Shown: positions 42,664 through 51,574 of the stretch, one piece after another
Layout of the letters: each line of letters begins with the position of its first letter
Position numbering within the stretch: position 1 is the stretch's first letter
From: Anaerolineales bacterium UBA5195
GTDB taxonomy: Bacteria > Chloroflexota > Anaerolineae > Anaerolineales > Villigracilaceae
NCBI GenBank assembly: GCA_002412925.1
Contig: DHVZ01000080.1
Coordinates: 18,411-82,410, forward strand
Reading direction: 5' to 3'
DNA length: 64,000 nt
Position numbers and translations under genes: made by a program
The notes under the pieces: model-generated
The model's input: the letters and a program-made list of their open reading frames with translations, nothing else
Told to the model about the DNA's origin: nothing
Database searches by the model: none

Positions 42664-42687
42664 TTTTCGATCACCCCTCGATTTTCT

Positions 42688-42715
42688 CGCCGCAGGATTG
42701 CCCTGCGGCGTTTTT
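42688..42715 (+). terminator. Strong terminator upstream of the ABC-F gene
   Basis: CGCCGCAGG (42688-42696) and CCTGCGGCG (42702-42710) pair perfectly over a five-base loop, followed by TTTTT. It lies between the extended -10 promoter and the ABC-F start, so transcription must pass it or begin again downstream. Confidence 0.85.
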
Positions 42716-42822
42716 GTTTAAGCCGCCTTCTTTACCCCCACCCGGCCTCCTGCCGGAAAACACGGCAGGCGAAATAGCCCCAAATTCCTAAGAGCGGAAT
42801 TTGGGGGAGGAGAAAGACAAAC

Positions 42823-44541
42823 ATGATTTCCATCAGCCTATCCAATGCCACCCTCGTTCTGGGCGCGCGCGCCATCTTTCGCGATTTGTACTGGGAAATC
42901 CAGCATGACCAGAAAATCGGCCTGATCGGACCCAACGGCGCCGGGAAATCGTCGCTGTTGAAGCTGATGATTGGCGAGCACCGCCCGGAACCGGGCGGCG
43001 GAGTCGTCAGGGCCAAGGGCGTGACGCTCGGCTACCTGCCCCAACACCCGGAATTCGACCGGGAGCGGACGGCGCTCGATTTGGCACTGGAAGGTAATCC
43101 GCGCGTAGCGGAACTCGAAGCGGAGTTGGAAATCGTTGAAACGCGTTTCGGTCTGCCTGAAGTCTACGAGAATGCCAAGGTACTGGAGAAAGCCCTCGCA
43201 GCGCAACACAGGCTGCTGGAGGAGTACGAGTCTCTCGGCGGAGCGGGGTACCCGGCCCGGGTGCGGGAACTGCTTCGCGGGCTGGGATTGCCCGATTCCG
43301 ACCTCCAGAAACCGGTCAAACTGCTCAGCGGCGGACAAAAGAAGCTGGTAGGCCTGGCGCGGCTGCTCCTGCTGCGCCCCTCCGTGCTGCTGCTGGATGA
43401 GCCTGATAATCACCTGGACCTGCCCGGCAAGGCCTACCTGGAAAAGCTGATTGGCGAGTATCCCGGCGCAGTGGTGCTGATTTCGCACGACCGCACCCTG
43501 CTGGATGCCGCGGTGACGCAGATTGCCGAGATCGAGGCCGGACAGCTGACGACTTTCATCGGGAATTACACCGATTACATCCTCGACAAGGAAGCGCGGC
43601 TGGCCAAGCAGGAGGAACTCTACCAGATCCAGCAGCGCGCGATTGGCCGGATGGAAATGGCCCTGAAACGCTACCAGCTCTGGGTGCAGGTCAGCGACAA
43701 GTTTGCCAGTCGGGTGCGCTCGATGCAGACGCGTCTGGCAAAGGTGAACGAGATGGAGCGTCCAACGCTGGAGCGCCGCCAGATGGGGCTGGATCTGGGC
43801 GGCTGGCGCGGCTCGAACCAGGTACTGGAACTGGTTGGGGTTTCAAAAGCTTTCACCGCCAAGCACGCAGAGAGCGTCAAGAAGACCTTACAAAGCTCAG
43901 CGGACTCAACGCTCTCTGCGGTGAAAAGCAAACCGGTACTGCGCGACAACTCGTTCCTGATCCGGCATGGCGAGCGGGTGGGGCTGATCGGCGCAAACGG
44001 CGCGGGGAAATCGGTGCTGCTGCGCCTGATTTTGGGCAAAGAAACGCCGGACGCGGGCGAGATCAAGCTCGGACCGAGTGTTAAGATCGGTTATTACGCC
44101 CAGGAACACGAAACCCTCGATTTCAACCTGACCCTGATCGAAGCCGTCCGCCGCGCCGCCAGCCTGACTGAGTCGCAGGCGGTGGCCCTGTTGATCCGCT
44201 ACCTGTTCACCTACCAGCAGGCCACCCAGAAAATCGCCACGCTCTCGGGCGGGGAACGCAGCCGCCTGCAACTGGCGCTGCTCGTCCTTTCGGGGGCGAA
44301 CTTCCTGCTGCTCGATGAACCCACCAACAACCTCGACATCGCCGCCGCTGAAGTACTCGAGAACGCCTTGAACGATTTTGTTGGTACGGTGCTGGTCATC
44401 TCGCACGACCGCTATTTTCTTGACCGGACGGTGAACCGGATTTTCGAGCTGGAAAATGGGCGCTTGCGGGAGTTTATGGGAGGCTATAGCGATTATGTAG
44501 AGAAATGCAAGCGCGGGTCTCACGACCCGCGCTCGGCGTGA
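42823..44541 (+). CDS. ABC-F family ATPase (ribosome-associated)
   Basis: This 572-residue protein has two ABC domains and no membrane helices. Domain 1 has GPNGAGKSS, LLSGGQKKLVGLARL and LLLDEPDNHLD. Domain 2 has GANGAGKSV, LSGGERSRLQLALL and LLLDEPTNNLD. The linker between them (residues about 245-310, KRYQLWVQVSDKFASRVRSMQTRL) is the ABC-F P-site tRNA interaction motif region. GGGGAGGAG precedes the ATG. Such proteins rescue or protect ribosomes, and some confer antibiotic resistance. Subfamily not resolved. A promoter, short ORF and terminator lie upstream, suggesting regulated expression. Confidence 0.92.
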   Translation: MISISLSNATLVLGARAIFRDLYWEIQHDQKIGLIGPNGAGKSSLLKLMIGEHRPEPGGGVVRAKGVTLGYLPQHPEFDRERTALDLALEGNPRVAELEAELEIVETRFGLPEVYENAKVLEKALAAQHRLLEEYESLGGAGYPARVRELLRGLGLPDSDLQKPVKLLSGGQKKLVGLARLLLLRPSVLLLDEPDNHLDLPGKAYLEKLIGEYPGAVVLISHDRTLLDAAVTQIAEIEAGQLTTFIGNYTDYILDKEARLAKQEELYQIQQRAIGRMEMALKRYQLWVQVSDKFASRVRSMQTRLAKVNEMERPTLERRQMGLDLGGWRGSNQVLELVGVSKAFTAKHAESVKKTLQSSADSTLSAVKSKPVLRDNSFLIRHGERVGLIGANGAGKSVLLRLILGKETPDAGEIKLGPSVKIGYYAQEHETLDFNLTLIEAVRRAASLTESQAVALLIRYLFTYQQATQKIATLSGGERSRLQLALLVLSGANFLLLDEPTNNLDIAAAEVLENALNDFVGTVLVISHDRYFLDRTVNRIFELENGRLREFMGGYSDYVEKCKRGSHDPRSA

Positions 44542-44559
44542 GAAACGGCGCTTCCAATG

Positions 44560-44613
44560 CTGATCTTTTCCAGGCTGAGCATCTTTCAGGATTCCCAGCC
44601 TGGAAAAGATCAG
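44560..44613. terminator. 18-bp inverted repeat between convergent genes
   Basis: CTGATCTTTTCCAGGCTG (44560-44577) and CAGCCTGGAAAAGATCAG (44596-44613) are perfect arms. The right arm includes the stop codon of the kinase gene on the minus strand. No long T-run follows on either side, so a repeat origin is as likely as a terminator. Confidence 0.65.
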
Positions 44614-46637
44614 AGCGTGAAGTAAAAAGTTGCGCCCCGGTTGGGTTCAGCCTCGGCCCAGATGCGGCCGCCGTGTCGCAAAATGATGCGCTGAACGTTG
44701 GCCAGCCCCACACCGGTACCTTCAAATTCACTTTCAGTGTGCAGGCGCTGAAAAAGGCCAAAAAGTTTCCCGGCCTGGCTCATTTCGAAACCGACACCGT
44801 TATCACGGATAAAATATGCGCCGATCCCCTCGATACGCATATACCCGATTTCGATTTTGGCTTTCTCGCGGGCGCAGGTGTATTTGATGGCATTTCCAAT
44901 TAGATTGGCAAAAACCTGGCGGATGAGGATTGGGTCGGCGGTGGTGGGAGGCAGGTCGCCCAGAACCCATTCGATCTTCCGTTTGGAAGTTTCTGGGGCG
45001 AAGGATGCGATCATTTCCTGGGCCACTTCGTTAAGTTCCACGCTGGTTTTGGTCAGCGGCTTGCGGTTGAGACGCGAGAAATCGAGCAGCGCGTTGATCA
45101 ACTCTTCCATCTTTCGGCTGGAGGCAGAGACCTTCTCGAGCATCTGCCGGGCTTCGACCGGGAGTTGCCCGGCGTATTCATTCATCAGGATACCGACAAA
45201 GCCGGAAATGCCGCGGAGTGGGGCGCGCAGGTCGTGAGCGACCGAATAGCTGAATGTTTCCAGTTCCTGGTTGATGGCCGAGAGCTGTTCGGTGCGCTCA
45301 GCGACCCGCTCTTCCAGTCGGCTGGCATGTTTCTGGACTGTTTCGTACAGGCGGGCATTTTCGATGGCAAGGGCGATCGTTCCGCAGAGCTGCCGGGTGA
45401 GTTCCAGGACGCTCGCGGAAATGGTTTCGGCGGCCTGGGAGGTGTAAAGGTAAAGCGCCCCGATTAAATTATCTTTGGCGATTAGTGGAAAGAGGAGCTG
45501 CCAACCTTTCCCGGATAGGAACGGAGTATTTTCGAGTTTTCCGCCCGGTTCCGAGTTCCAAATCACAGGTTTCTGTGAAGTAACCAGATCCTGATAGATG
45601 GCTTCTGTGGGTTGGATAACCCGGGCTCGCAGGGTCTCTAGCTCTTCAGCGCTGAGTTGACTGCTGGCCGTCAGGACCAGTTCCGGCCCATCTCCGCCTA
45701 GATAAACCGCCCCGGCTTCCATTCCACTCAAGACAATGACACCGTTCAGGGCCTCATGGATGACCTGCGGTAGTTCCAACTGGGTGGCAATGACGGTGAT
45801 GATTAGGCTGACAGCTCGGAGTTCCTGGTTTTGGCGGCGGATTTCGGCTTCAGCCTGCTTTTGGGCGCTTAAATCCCGGTTGAATGCCAGGACACATTGC
45901 TCGCCATTGACAGTAATGAGACGCGCAGACACCAAAGTAGGAACAATCTGCTCATTCTTATTTTTACCAAAAATCTCTTCGTCGTTGAACTCACCTTCCT
46001 CCAGGAGTTTTTTGGATAGCCGGACGCGGTCTGTGGGATTAGCCCAAGTGTTGAGTTCCAGGCTGGATTTTCCAAGCGCTTCCTCGGCTGTATAGCCGGT
46101 CATGCGCTCAAAACCCGCATTAACCGCCAGAAAAACACCATCGGAAAGGCGGTTCAGGTTGATTGAATCCGGACTGTTATGAAAAGCCTTGTAGAATTTT
46201 TCTTCGGAAACACGGCGTTCTTCTTCGGCCTGGCGCTGTTGGCGGCGCACCTCCATTTCGGCCAGTTCGCGCTGGATGGCTGGGACCACCCGCGGGAGTT
46301 CGTGTTTTTGGATGTAGTCGTGCGCGCCAGCTTTCAACAGGGAAACCGCCAGGTTTAGATCGATTTCCCCGGAGACAATGATAAAGGGCGTTTCCGGGGA
46401 AATCTCTTGCGCCAGGGTCAGGGCAGCCGGGGCGCTGAAAGCGGGCATCGCATGATCGGAAGTGATGATATCCCAGTCTTCCTCCTCCAGCGCGGCGCGC
46501 ATCGCCGCAGGCGTATCAACCCGCAGCGAGGTGACGGCATAGCCTCCCCGGCGCATTTCGCTTAACAACAGGAGCGCATCAATTTCGGAATCTTCCACTA
46601 TTAAAAGACGCAGTGGGATGGGGGCGGTTTCAGGCAA
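44610..46637 (-). CDS. Sensor kinase with N-terminal receiver: REC-PAS-GAF-HisKA-HATPase
   Basis: This 675-residue protein starts at a TTG with GAGG five bases upstream. The receiver domain (RLLIVEDSEIDALLL, phospho-acceptor Asp in TSDHAMP, Lys in YIQKHEL) lies at residues 9-120. A PAS domain (ALGKSSLELNTWANPTDRV) and GAF domain (ELPQVIHEALNGVIVLSGM) follow. The H-box is SYSVAHDLRAPLRGISGF. ATPase boxes are IGNAIKYT, RDNGVGFEM and GTGVGLANVQRI. There is no transmembrane segment, so it is cytoplasmic. The kinase core is close to that at 31104. It is 16 bases from the upstream hydrolase gene and probably co-transcribed with it. Confidence 0.9.
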   Translation of the reverse strand: MPETAPIPLRLLIVEDSEIDALLLLSEMRRGGYAVTSLRVDTPAAMRAALEEEDWDIITSDHAMPAFSAPAALTLAQEISPETPFIIVSGEIDLNLAVSLLKAGAHDYIQKHELPRVVPAIQRELAEMEVRRQQRQAEEERRVSEEKFYKAFHNSPDSINLNRLSDGVFLAVNAGFERMTGYTAEEALGKSSLELNTWANPTDRVRLSKKLLEEGEFNDEEIFGKNKNEQIVPTLVSARLITVNGEQCVLAFNRDLSAQKQAEAEIRRQNQELRAVSLIITVIATQLELPQVIHEALNGVIVLSGMEAGAVYLGGDGPELVLTASSQLSAEELETLRARVIQPTEAIYQDLVTSQKPVIWNSEPGGKLENTPFLSGKGWQLLFPLIAKDNLIGALYLYTSQAAETISASVLELTRQLCGTIALAIENARLYETVQKHASRLEERVAERTEQLSAINQELETFSYSVAHDLRAPLRGISGFVGILMNEYAGQLPVEARQMLEKVSASSRKMEELINALLDFSRLNRKPLTKTSVELNEVAQEMIASFAPETSKRKIEWVLGDLPPTTADPILIRQVFANLIGNAIKYTCAREKAKIEIGYMRIEGIGAYFIRDNGVGFEMSQAGKLFGLFQRLHTESEFEGTGVGLANVQRIILRHGGRIWAEAEPNRGATFYFTL

Positions 46638-46653
46638 GCAGACCTCGTTTGGA

Positions 46654-47970
46654 TCAGTGGGATTTTTGGGCGCGGAGGGGCCTTCCCCGGCGGGGCAGCC
46701 ATTTCAGGGCCGTGATTTGCTGCCGGGTATTAGACGAGAAAACGAGACGGGAGACCGGGTTTTGTGGGCAGAAAAATTCCAGTTCCGAAACCGGTTGGAG
46801 CGCCAGGCGTTGACCGGCGGCAAGTTGGAGTACCAGACTCCCGGCTTCCTCCTCAATCAGCACGGGGCTGCCGTTTTCGGCCTGATAACTGCCTGCGAAG
46901 CGGGCCAGTTCAGCGACGGCCAGCGGGAGGCTGGCGGGAGGCCGGTAGGGCCGGTCAAGGGCCAGGGTCGCCATGTGGAAGGCCAGTCGTTCGGTTTCGT
47001 TGACGTTGCCATCGTCATTTGAGAGAATCACGACCAGGAGGTCTTCATCTGGCAGGGCCAGTAAGTAATTGGCAAAGCCCGGGAGCAAGCCGTAATGTTC
47101 CACAACGCGCCGGTCTTCCAGTTGACTCAACATCCAGCCATAGCCATAGTGGGTTGAGGTGCCATCCGCCAGAAGATAGGGCGTCCACATCGGCTGGAGC
47201 ATTTTGGGAGAAAGCAACTGGCCGTTACGCAGGGCCGCGAACCAGCGGGCGAGGTCGTCGAGGGTTGAGACCAATCCACCGGCGGCATACACCTGAGTAT
47301 TGCTGAGATATTCTGGGTGTAGGTAAGCGCCTGGGATTTTAGTATAGCCGCTGACCAGTTGTGGAATAACTCGCGCAGGGCTGGCTTCATAGGAAGTCTT
47401 TTGCATCTCGAGCGGCGCAAAAATCAGCTCGTTCAGGCACTCGCCATACGGTTTCCCGGAGATTTTTTCGAGGATGGCTCCGAGCAGCGCATATCCTGAA
47501 TTGCAATAGGCCCAACTTGTTCCAGGGGCAAAGGCCACCGGCTGGGCCTTGAACAAATCCAGGAGCTGGTCAACGCCCAAATCCTGGCGATGGACGGCCC
47601 ACCATTCGGGGAGTTCGGTGTAGTTGCGAAGACCCGAAGTATGGGTCAACAAATGTTCGAGGGTGATGGGCGTTTCGCCCATTGGATAATCTGGTAGAAA
47701 GCGAGTGAGCGGGTCGGTCAGCGCTAGCTGCCCCGCCTCGGCCAACTTCAAAATGGCGGTGGCGGTGATTGGTTTGGTCAGGGAGGCCAGGCGGAAGGGC
47801 ATCTCTGGGGTTAACGGAATTTCATGCTCCAGATTCGCTAGGCCAATCCCGTCCCGATAAATCACCTGGCCTTTTTGGATCAGAAGGCAGGCCGCTCCCG
47901 GAGCAGAGGCCTGAAAGGCGCCGGTCACCAATTGTTCGAGCGCTTTTTGCAAATCCTGGGGGTGGGCCAT
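46654..47970 (-). CDS. Beta-lactamase-fold serine hydrolase
   Basis: The protein has 438 residues; AAAGGAGACAAGC precedes the ATG. SxxK is present as SLTK in RLASLTKPITATAILKLAE, the YxN motif as YCNSG, and the third motif as HYGLLPG (HxG). No signal peptide is visible, so it may be cytoplasmic. About 85 residues after the catalytic domain form a small extra domain. Members include esterases, D-aminopeptidases and carboxypeptidases; the substrate is unknown. Its link to a receiver-kinase gene 16 bases downstream is notable. Confidence 0.88.
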   Translation of the reverse strand: MAHPQDLQKALEQLVTGAFQASAPGAACLLIQKGQVIYRDGIGLANLEHEIPLTPEMPFRLASLTKPITATAILKLAEAGQLALTDPLTRFLPDYPMGETPITLEHLLTHTSGLRNYTELPEWWAVHRQDLGVDQLLDLFKAQPVAFAPGTSWAYCNSGYALLGAILEKISGKPYGECLNELIFAPLEMQKTSYEASPARVIPQLVSGYTKIPGAYLHPEYLSNTQVYAAGGLVSTLDDLARWFAALRNGQLLSPKMLQPMWTPYLLADGTSTHYGYGWMLSQLEDRRVVEHYGLLPGFANYLLALPDEDLLVVILSNDDGNVNETERLAFHMATLALDRPYRPPASLPLAVAELARFAGSYQAENGSPVLIEEEAGSLVLQLAAGQRLALQPVSELEFFCPQNPVSRLVFSSNTRQQITALKWLPRRGRPLRAQKSH

Positions 47971-48539
47971 GCTTGTCTCCTTTCCATCTTTTCGGACACG
48001 GGCAGCCTGTATTTAACTATACAACTTTTATTCCTGTTCGGCAATTTCTAGCCAGCTGGGTTTTAGTCGTGAAACCCTTGCCCAGCGTAGCGATGATGCC
48101 GAAAGAACGGAGGACGATGACCAAGGACAGAGGCTAAAAGGCGGCCTGCCACGAGGTCGTAACAAATGTACTCTTGTGAGCAAAAAGCAGTCTGTCACGC
48201 CGAATCAAAATGCCCCGCAGCCTTTCCGCCGCGAGGCATTTTCGGCTTTCAGATTTCGGAGTTCAACATTTCAAGGGAGGGGCAAAACACAAGCGAAATC
48301 CTCCGCCTTTAAGGAGAGAGAAAAGGAGACAGAGATGCGGCGCGATGATCCGCAATCACCCTGCGCACCTGACCAAATTCCCCCAAATTTATAACGCCCC
48401 AAAGGATGCGAAGGGAATCTTTAAATCTCGGCGACCTTGGCATCTGGGCGGTGAGAATCTGTGAAATTTGCGCTCTAGTGAAAATCCCCCGCGCGAATCC
48501 CATTCACTCAATCACCAAAACCCCCGTTATAATCTCCCC
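47971..48539. other. Long non-coding region
   Basis: No gene, tRNA or convincing RNA fold was found in these 569 bases. The right part contains TAAATCTCGGCGACCTTGGCATCTGGGCGGTGAGAATC, which reads like decayed dispersed repeat sequence. A purine-rich GGAGAGAGAAAAGGAGACAGAG lies near 48320 before a short frame with no other support. The last 12 bases hold the -10 box of the gene at 48540. Confidence 0.5.
48528..48533 (+). promoter_or_regulatory. -10 box placing transcription start at the ATG (leaderless candidate)
   Basis: A perfect TATAAT is followed by CTCCCC and the ATG at 48540. There is no ribosome binding site. The -35 region is weak. Confidence 0.55.
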
Positions 48540-50108
48540 ATGCGACGCAACCAGGAAGCGCAAATCATCCTGCTCTGGGCCATCCTGTTCGGTGGCTTGG
48601 TCCGTTTTTACCCCGCCTGGCAGGCCGGATTCGCCATCAACGATGGCGGACTGTTTTACAAGATGATTCTCGACCTGCTGGTCCACAACTTCCGCCTGCC
48701 GGCCTTTTCCAGCTTCAACGGTGGCGCAATCCCCTTTGCCTACCCGCCCTTCCCGATTTACTTTTCGGCGCTGCTCGTTCGGATCTTCCACTTCGATGCG
48801 CTGCAACTCGTCCGCTGGCTGCCCGCACTGATCGCCACCCTCTGCCTGATCCCCTTTTATTTTCTGGCACGCGAACTCCTGCGCGATCCGCTCAAGGCGG
48901 CCTTTGCAACCTTCACCTACGCCATGCTCCCCGAAAGTTTTGCCTGGTTTATCATGGGAGGCGGATTAACCCGCTCGACTGGCCGTTTATTTGCCCTGCT
49001 GACCCTGTACCTGGTTTACCGGCTTTTCACCACCCGTCAGCCGAAGTTTATTCTCCCCGTGGCCCTGGCCGCCGCTTTCCTGAGTCTGAGCCACCCAGAA
49101 GCGACCGTCCACACGCTCGGAATGGTGCTCATTTTCTGGCTCTTTTTCGGACGCAACCGTGCGTCCGTGCTCCACTCCCTGGCGGTGGCCGGGCTGGCAC
49201 TTCTGATCACTGCTCCCTGGTGGGGAACGGTCGTCCAACAGCATGGCTGGCAAATCTTCCGCGCCGCCGCCCAAACGGGCTGGCAAAACTCCTTTGGCCT
49301 GACCTTCCTGTTGACTGCTTTCACCTTCGAGCTGGGTCTCAGCCTGCTGGGCGTCCTGGCCTTGATCGGCCTGCTGGCGCACCTGATGCGCAGACAATTC
49401 ATCCTGCCGCTGCTGCTCCTGACGCCTGCCCTGCTCGAGCCGCGCAGCGCTCCGACGGTGGTCGTCATCCCGGTTGCCCTGCTCGCCGCCGAGGCGCTGG
49501 TCGAGATTATCTTCCCGGCTTTTGCCCGGCTGACGAAGCATGATCCAGAATCCGCCCTGTTACCGTTGAGCGCTGCCGCCCGTCCACTGACCGCCTTTTA
49601 CCTGCTTTATCCACTCCTGGGGGCTTTTTCCATCGCCCTGATTCTCTCGGCCAATGCCCTGCAGCCCGCCGAGAAAAAGGCCATCGCCTGGGTGGCTGCC
49701 AACACGCCACAGCAGGCGCGTTTTGTGCTGGTCACGCCGACCATCACCGACATGGACACTCCCGTCCAGGAATGGTTCCCAGCCTTGAGTGGGCGCGTCA
49801 GCCAGAACGTTGTCCAGGGCTACGAGTGGCTGGGCGGTGAGACCTTTTCCGAGCGCCGCGCCAATTTCGGGTCGTTAACTGGCTGCGCCTACCAGAAAAC
49901 AGACTGCCTGATGCGCTGGCAATCCGCCACCGGCCTGGACTTTGATTATCTCTACATCACACCGATCTTTGCCAGGACCTATTATGAGTATGACAGCCTG
50001 ACCGGACAGCCGGTTGGGAATGCCCTGCTCCATTCCCTGCAAGAATCTCCGGATTACGAACAGGTCTACGCCCAGGATGAGATTTACATTTTCCTGAAGC
50101 GTAAATAG
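48540..50108 (+). CDS. Polytopic membrane protein, PTPS-related/GT-C-like
   Basis: The protein has 522 residues with about eleven hydrophobic helices. It begins with AILFGGLVRFYPAWQAGFAINDGGLFYKMI. The loop FNGGAIPFAYPPFPIYFSALL resembles the membrane family annotated as 6-pyruvoyl-tetrahydropterin-synthase-related and GT-C glycosyltransferases. A soluble C-terminal part of about 150 residues (FVLVTPTITDMDTPVQEWFPALSG) probably faces outside. The function is unknown. The ATG at 48540 is fixed by the close -10 box. A longer frame upstream has no support. Confidence 0.75.
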   Translation: MRRNQEAQIILLWAILFGGLVRFYPAWQAGFAINDGGLFYKMILDLLVHNFRLPAFSSFNGGAIPFAYPPFPIYFSALLVRIFHFDALQLVRWLPALIATLCLIPFYFLARELLRDPLKAAFATFTYAMLPESFAWFIMGGGLTRSTGRLFALLTLYLVYRLFTTRQPKFILPVALAAAFLSLSHPEATVHTLGMVLIFWLFFGRNRASVLHSLAVAGLALLITAPWWGTVVQQHGWQIFRAAAQTGWQNSFGLTFLLTAFTFELGLSLLGVLALIGLLAHLMRRQFILPLLLLTPALLEPRSAPTVVVIPVALLAAEALVEIIFPAFARLTKHDPESALLPLSAAARPLTAFYLLYPLLGAFSIALILSANALQPAEKKAIAWVAANTPQQARFVLVTPTITDMDTPVQEWFPALSGRVSQNVVQGYEWLGGETFSERRANFGSLTGCAYQKTDCLMRWQSATGLDFDYLYITPIFARTYYEYDSLTGQPVGNALLHSLQESPDYEQVYAQDEIYIFLKRK

Positions 50109-50155
50109 CTACCAACACTCGCTTCAAACCTCAGGAAATGGTTGAAGCCAATAAA

Positions 50156-50186
50156 AATAAGGGCGCAGCATGGCTGCGCCCTTATT
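50156..50186. terminator. Bidirectional terminator
   Basis: AATAAGGGCGCAGC (50156-50169) pairs perfectly with GCTGCGCCCTTATT (50173-50186) over a three-base loop. It lies between the convergent membrane-protein and S-adenosylhomocysteinase genes. Confidence 0.85.
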
Positions 50187-50210
50187 AATTACCGCTCACT
50201 TCTAACTGAC

Positions 50211-51473
50211 TTAAGTCCCTTCCTGCCAGGAGTTCAGGTACTTGACCTGTTCTTCGGTCAGGGTATCGATCTTGATCCCCATCGCATCCAGTTTGATGCG
50301 CGCAATTTCGGCGTCGATATCAGCGGGCACGGAGTAGACTTTCTTCTCCAACTGGCTGGCGTTCTTGACCATGTATTCAGCCGCCAGGGCCTGGTTGGCA
50401 AAGGACATGTCCATGACGGAGGCCGGGTGGCCTTCGGCAGAGGCCAGGTTGATCAGACGGCCTTCGCCCAGGATGTTGATCTTGCGGCCATCTTTGGTGA
50501 TATATTGGTCAACAAACGGGCGAACGAGTTCGGGCTTGCCCTGCGACATGGCCGCCAGCGCCGGGATGTTGATTTCGACATTGAAGTGGCCGGAGTTGGA
50601 AACCAACGCTCCGTCCTTCATCACTTCGAAGTGGTGCCCGTCGAGCACGTTCAGGTCGCCGGTGACGGTGCAGAAGATATCGCCCACTTTGGCGGCCTCG
50701 AGCATCGGCATGACTTCAAAACCGTCCATGACAGCTTCGAGAGCCTTCAACGGATCGATTTCGGTCACGACCACGCGGGAACCCATCCCGCGCGCGCGTG
50801 AGGCCAGTCCGCGTCCGCACCAGCCGTAGCCAGCCACGACGAAGACTTTTCCAGCCAGCAAAACGTTGGTCGCGCGGATGATCCCGTCCAGGGTCGATTG
50901 GCCGGTGCCGTAGCGGTTGTCAAAAAAGTGCTTGGTCATGGCGTCGTTGACAGCGATAACCGGGAACTCAAGCATCTTATCTGCCGACATGGCGCGCAGG
51001 CGGATGACGCCCGTAGTGGTTTCTTCGGTCCCGCCAACGATGCCAGGTAGCAATTCACGGCGATCCTTGTGAATCGTTGAAACCAGGTCTGCGCCATCGT
51101 CCATCGTCATGTGGGGTTTGTGGTCGAGAGCAGCGGTGATGTGCTTATAATAGGTGACGTTGTCCTCACCCTTGATCGCAAAGGTCGGGATTTCGTAAAT
51201 ATTGACCAGCGCCGCAGCGACATCATCCTGCGTGGAAAGCGGGTTGGAGGCGGTAATGACTACGTCCGCACCACCGGCTTGCAGGGTGGTCATCAGGTTG
51301 GCGGTTTCGGTGGTGACATGTAAACACGCCGAAACGCGGACACCCGCCAGCGGGCGTTCCTTCTTGAAGCGCTCTTTAATCATGCGCAGGACGGGCATTT
51401 CACGTTCAGCCCAGTCAATGCGGCGGCGGCCGCCTTCGGCCAGGGTCTTGTCTTTGATATCGTAGTTGCTCAT
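50211..51473 (-). CDS. ahcY: S-adenosylhomocysteinase
   Basis: This 420-residue enzyme reversibly splits S-adenosylhomocysteine into homocysteine and adenosine. ACLHVTTETANLMTTLQAGGADV, NPLSTQDDVAAAL, EETTTGVIRL and NDAMTKHFFDNRYGTGQST are active-site blocks. The NAD site is VVAGYGWCGRG. It lacks the roughly 40-residue insert of many bacterial enzymes, as in archaeal and Thermotoga forms. GGAGAAAGC precedes the ATG. Repeats rich in GATTTG occupy the leader. The PfkB kinase upstream may consume the adenosine produced. Confidence 0.95.
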   Translation of the reverse strand: MSNYDIKDKTLAEGGRRRIDWAEREMPVLRMIKERFKKERPLAGVRVSACLHVTTETANLMTTLQAGGADVVITASNPLSTQDDVAAALVNIYEIPTFAIKGEDNVTYYKHITAALDHKPHMTMDDGADLVSTIHKDRRELLPGIVGGTEETTTGVIRLRAMSADKMLEFPVIAVNDAMTKHFFDNRYGTGQSTLDGIIRATNVLLAGKVFVVAGYGWCGRGLASRARGMGSRVVVTEIDPLKALEAVMDGFEVMPMLEAAKVGDIFCTVTGDLNVLDGHHFEVMKDGALVSNSGHFNVEINIPALAAMSQGKPELVRPFVDQYITKDGRKINILGEGRLINLASAEGHPASVMDMSFANQALAAEYMVKNASQLEKKVYSVPADIDAEIARIKLDAMGIKIDTLTEEQVKYLNSWQEGT

Positions 51474-51574
51474 GCTTTCTCCATTTTGTGATTTGTTGAT
51501 TTATTGATTTGGCGATTACGTGATCTTGGTTTTCAATACCCTGCGGGCACGCTGTCACCAAATCACACAATCAT

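Noticed and set aside
46618..47022. Open frames antisense to the serine hydrolase and kinase genes
   Set aside because: They show no motif, and the opposite strand encodes intact catalytic motifs.
47971..48539. Possible ncRNA or small gene in the long gap before 48540
   Set aside because: I found no promoter-terminator pair, tRNA-like arm or conserved motif. Parts look like decayed repeats.
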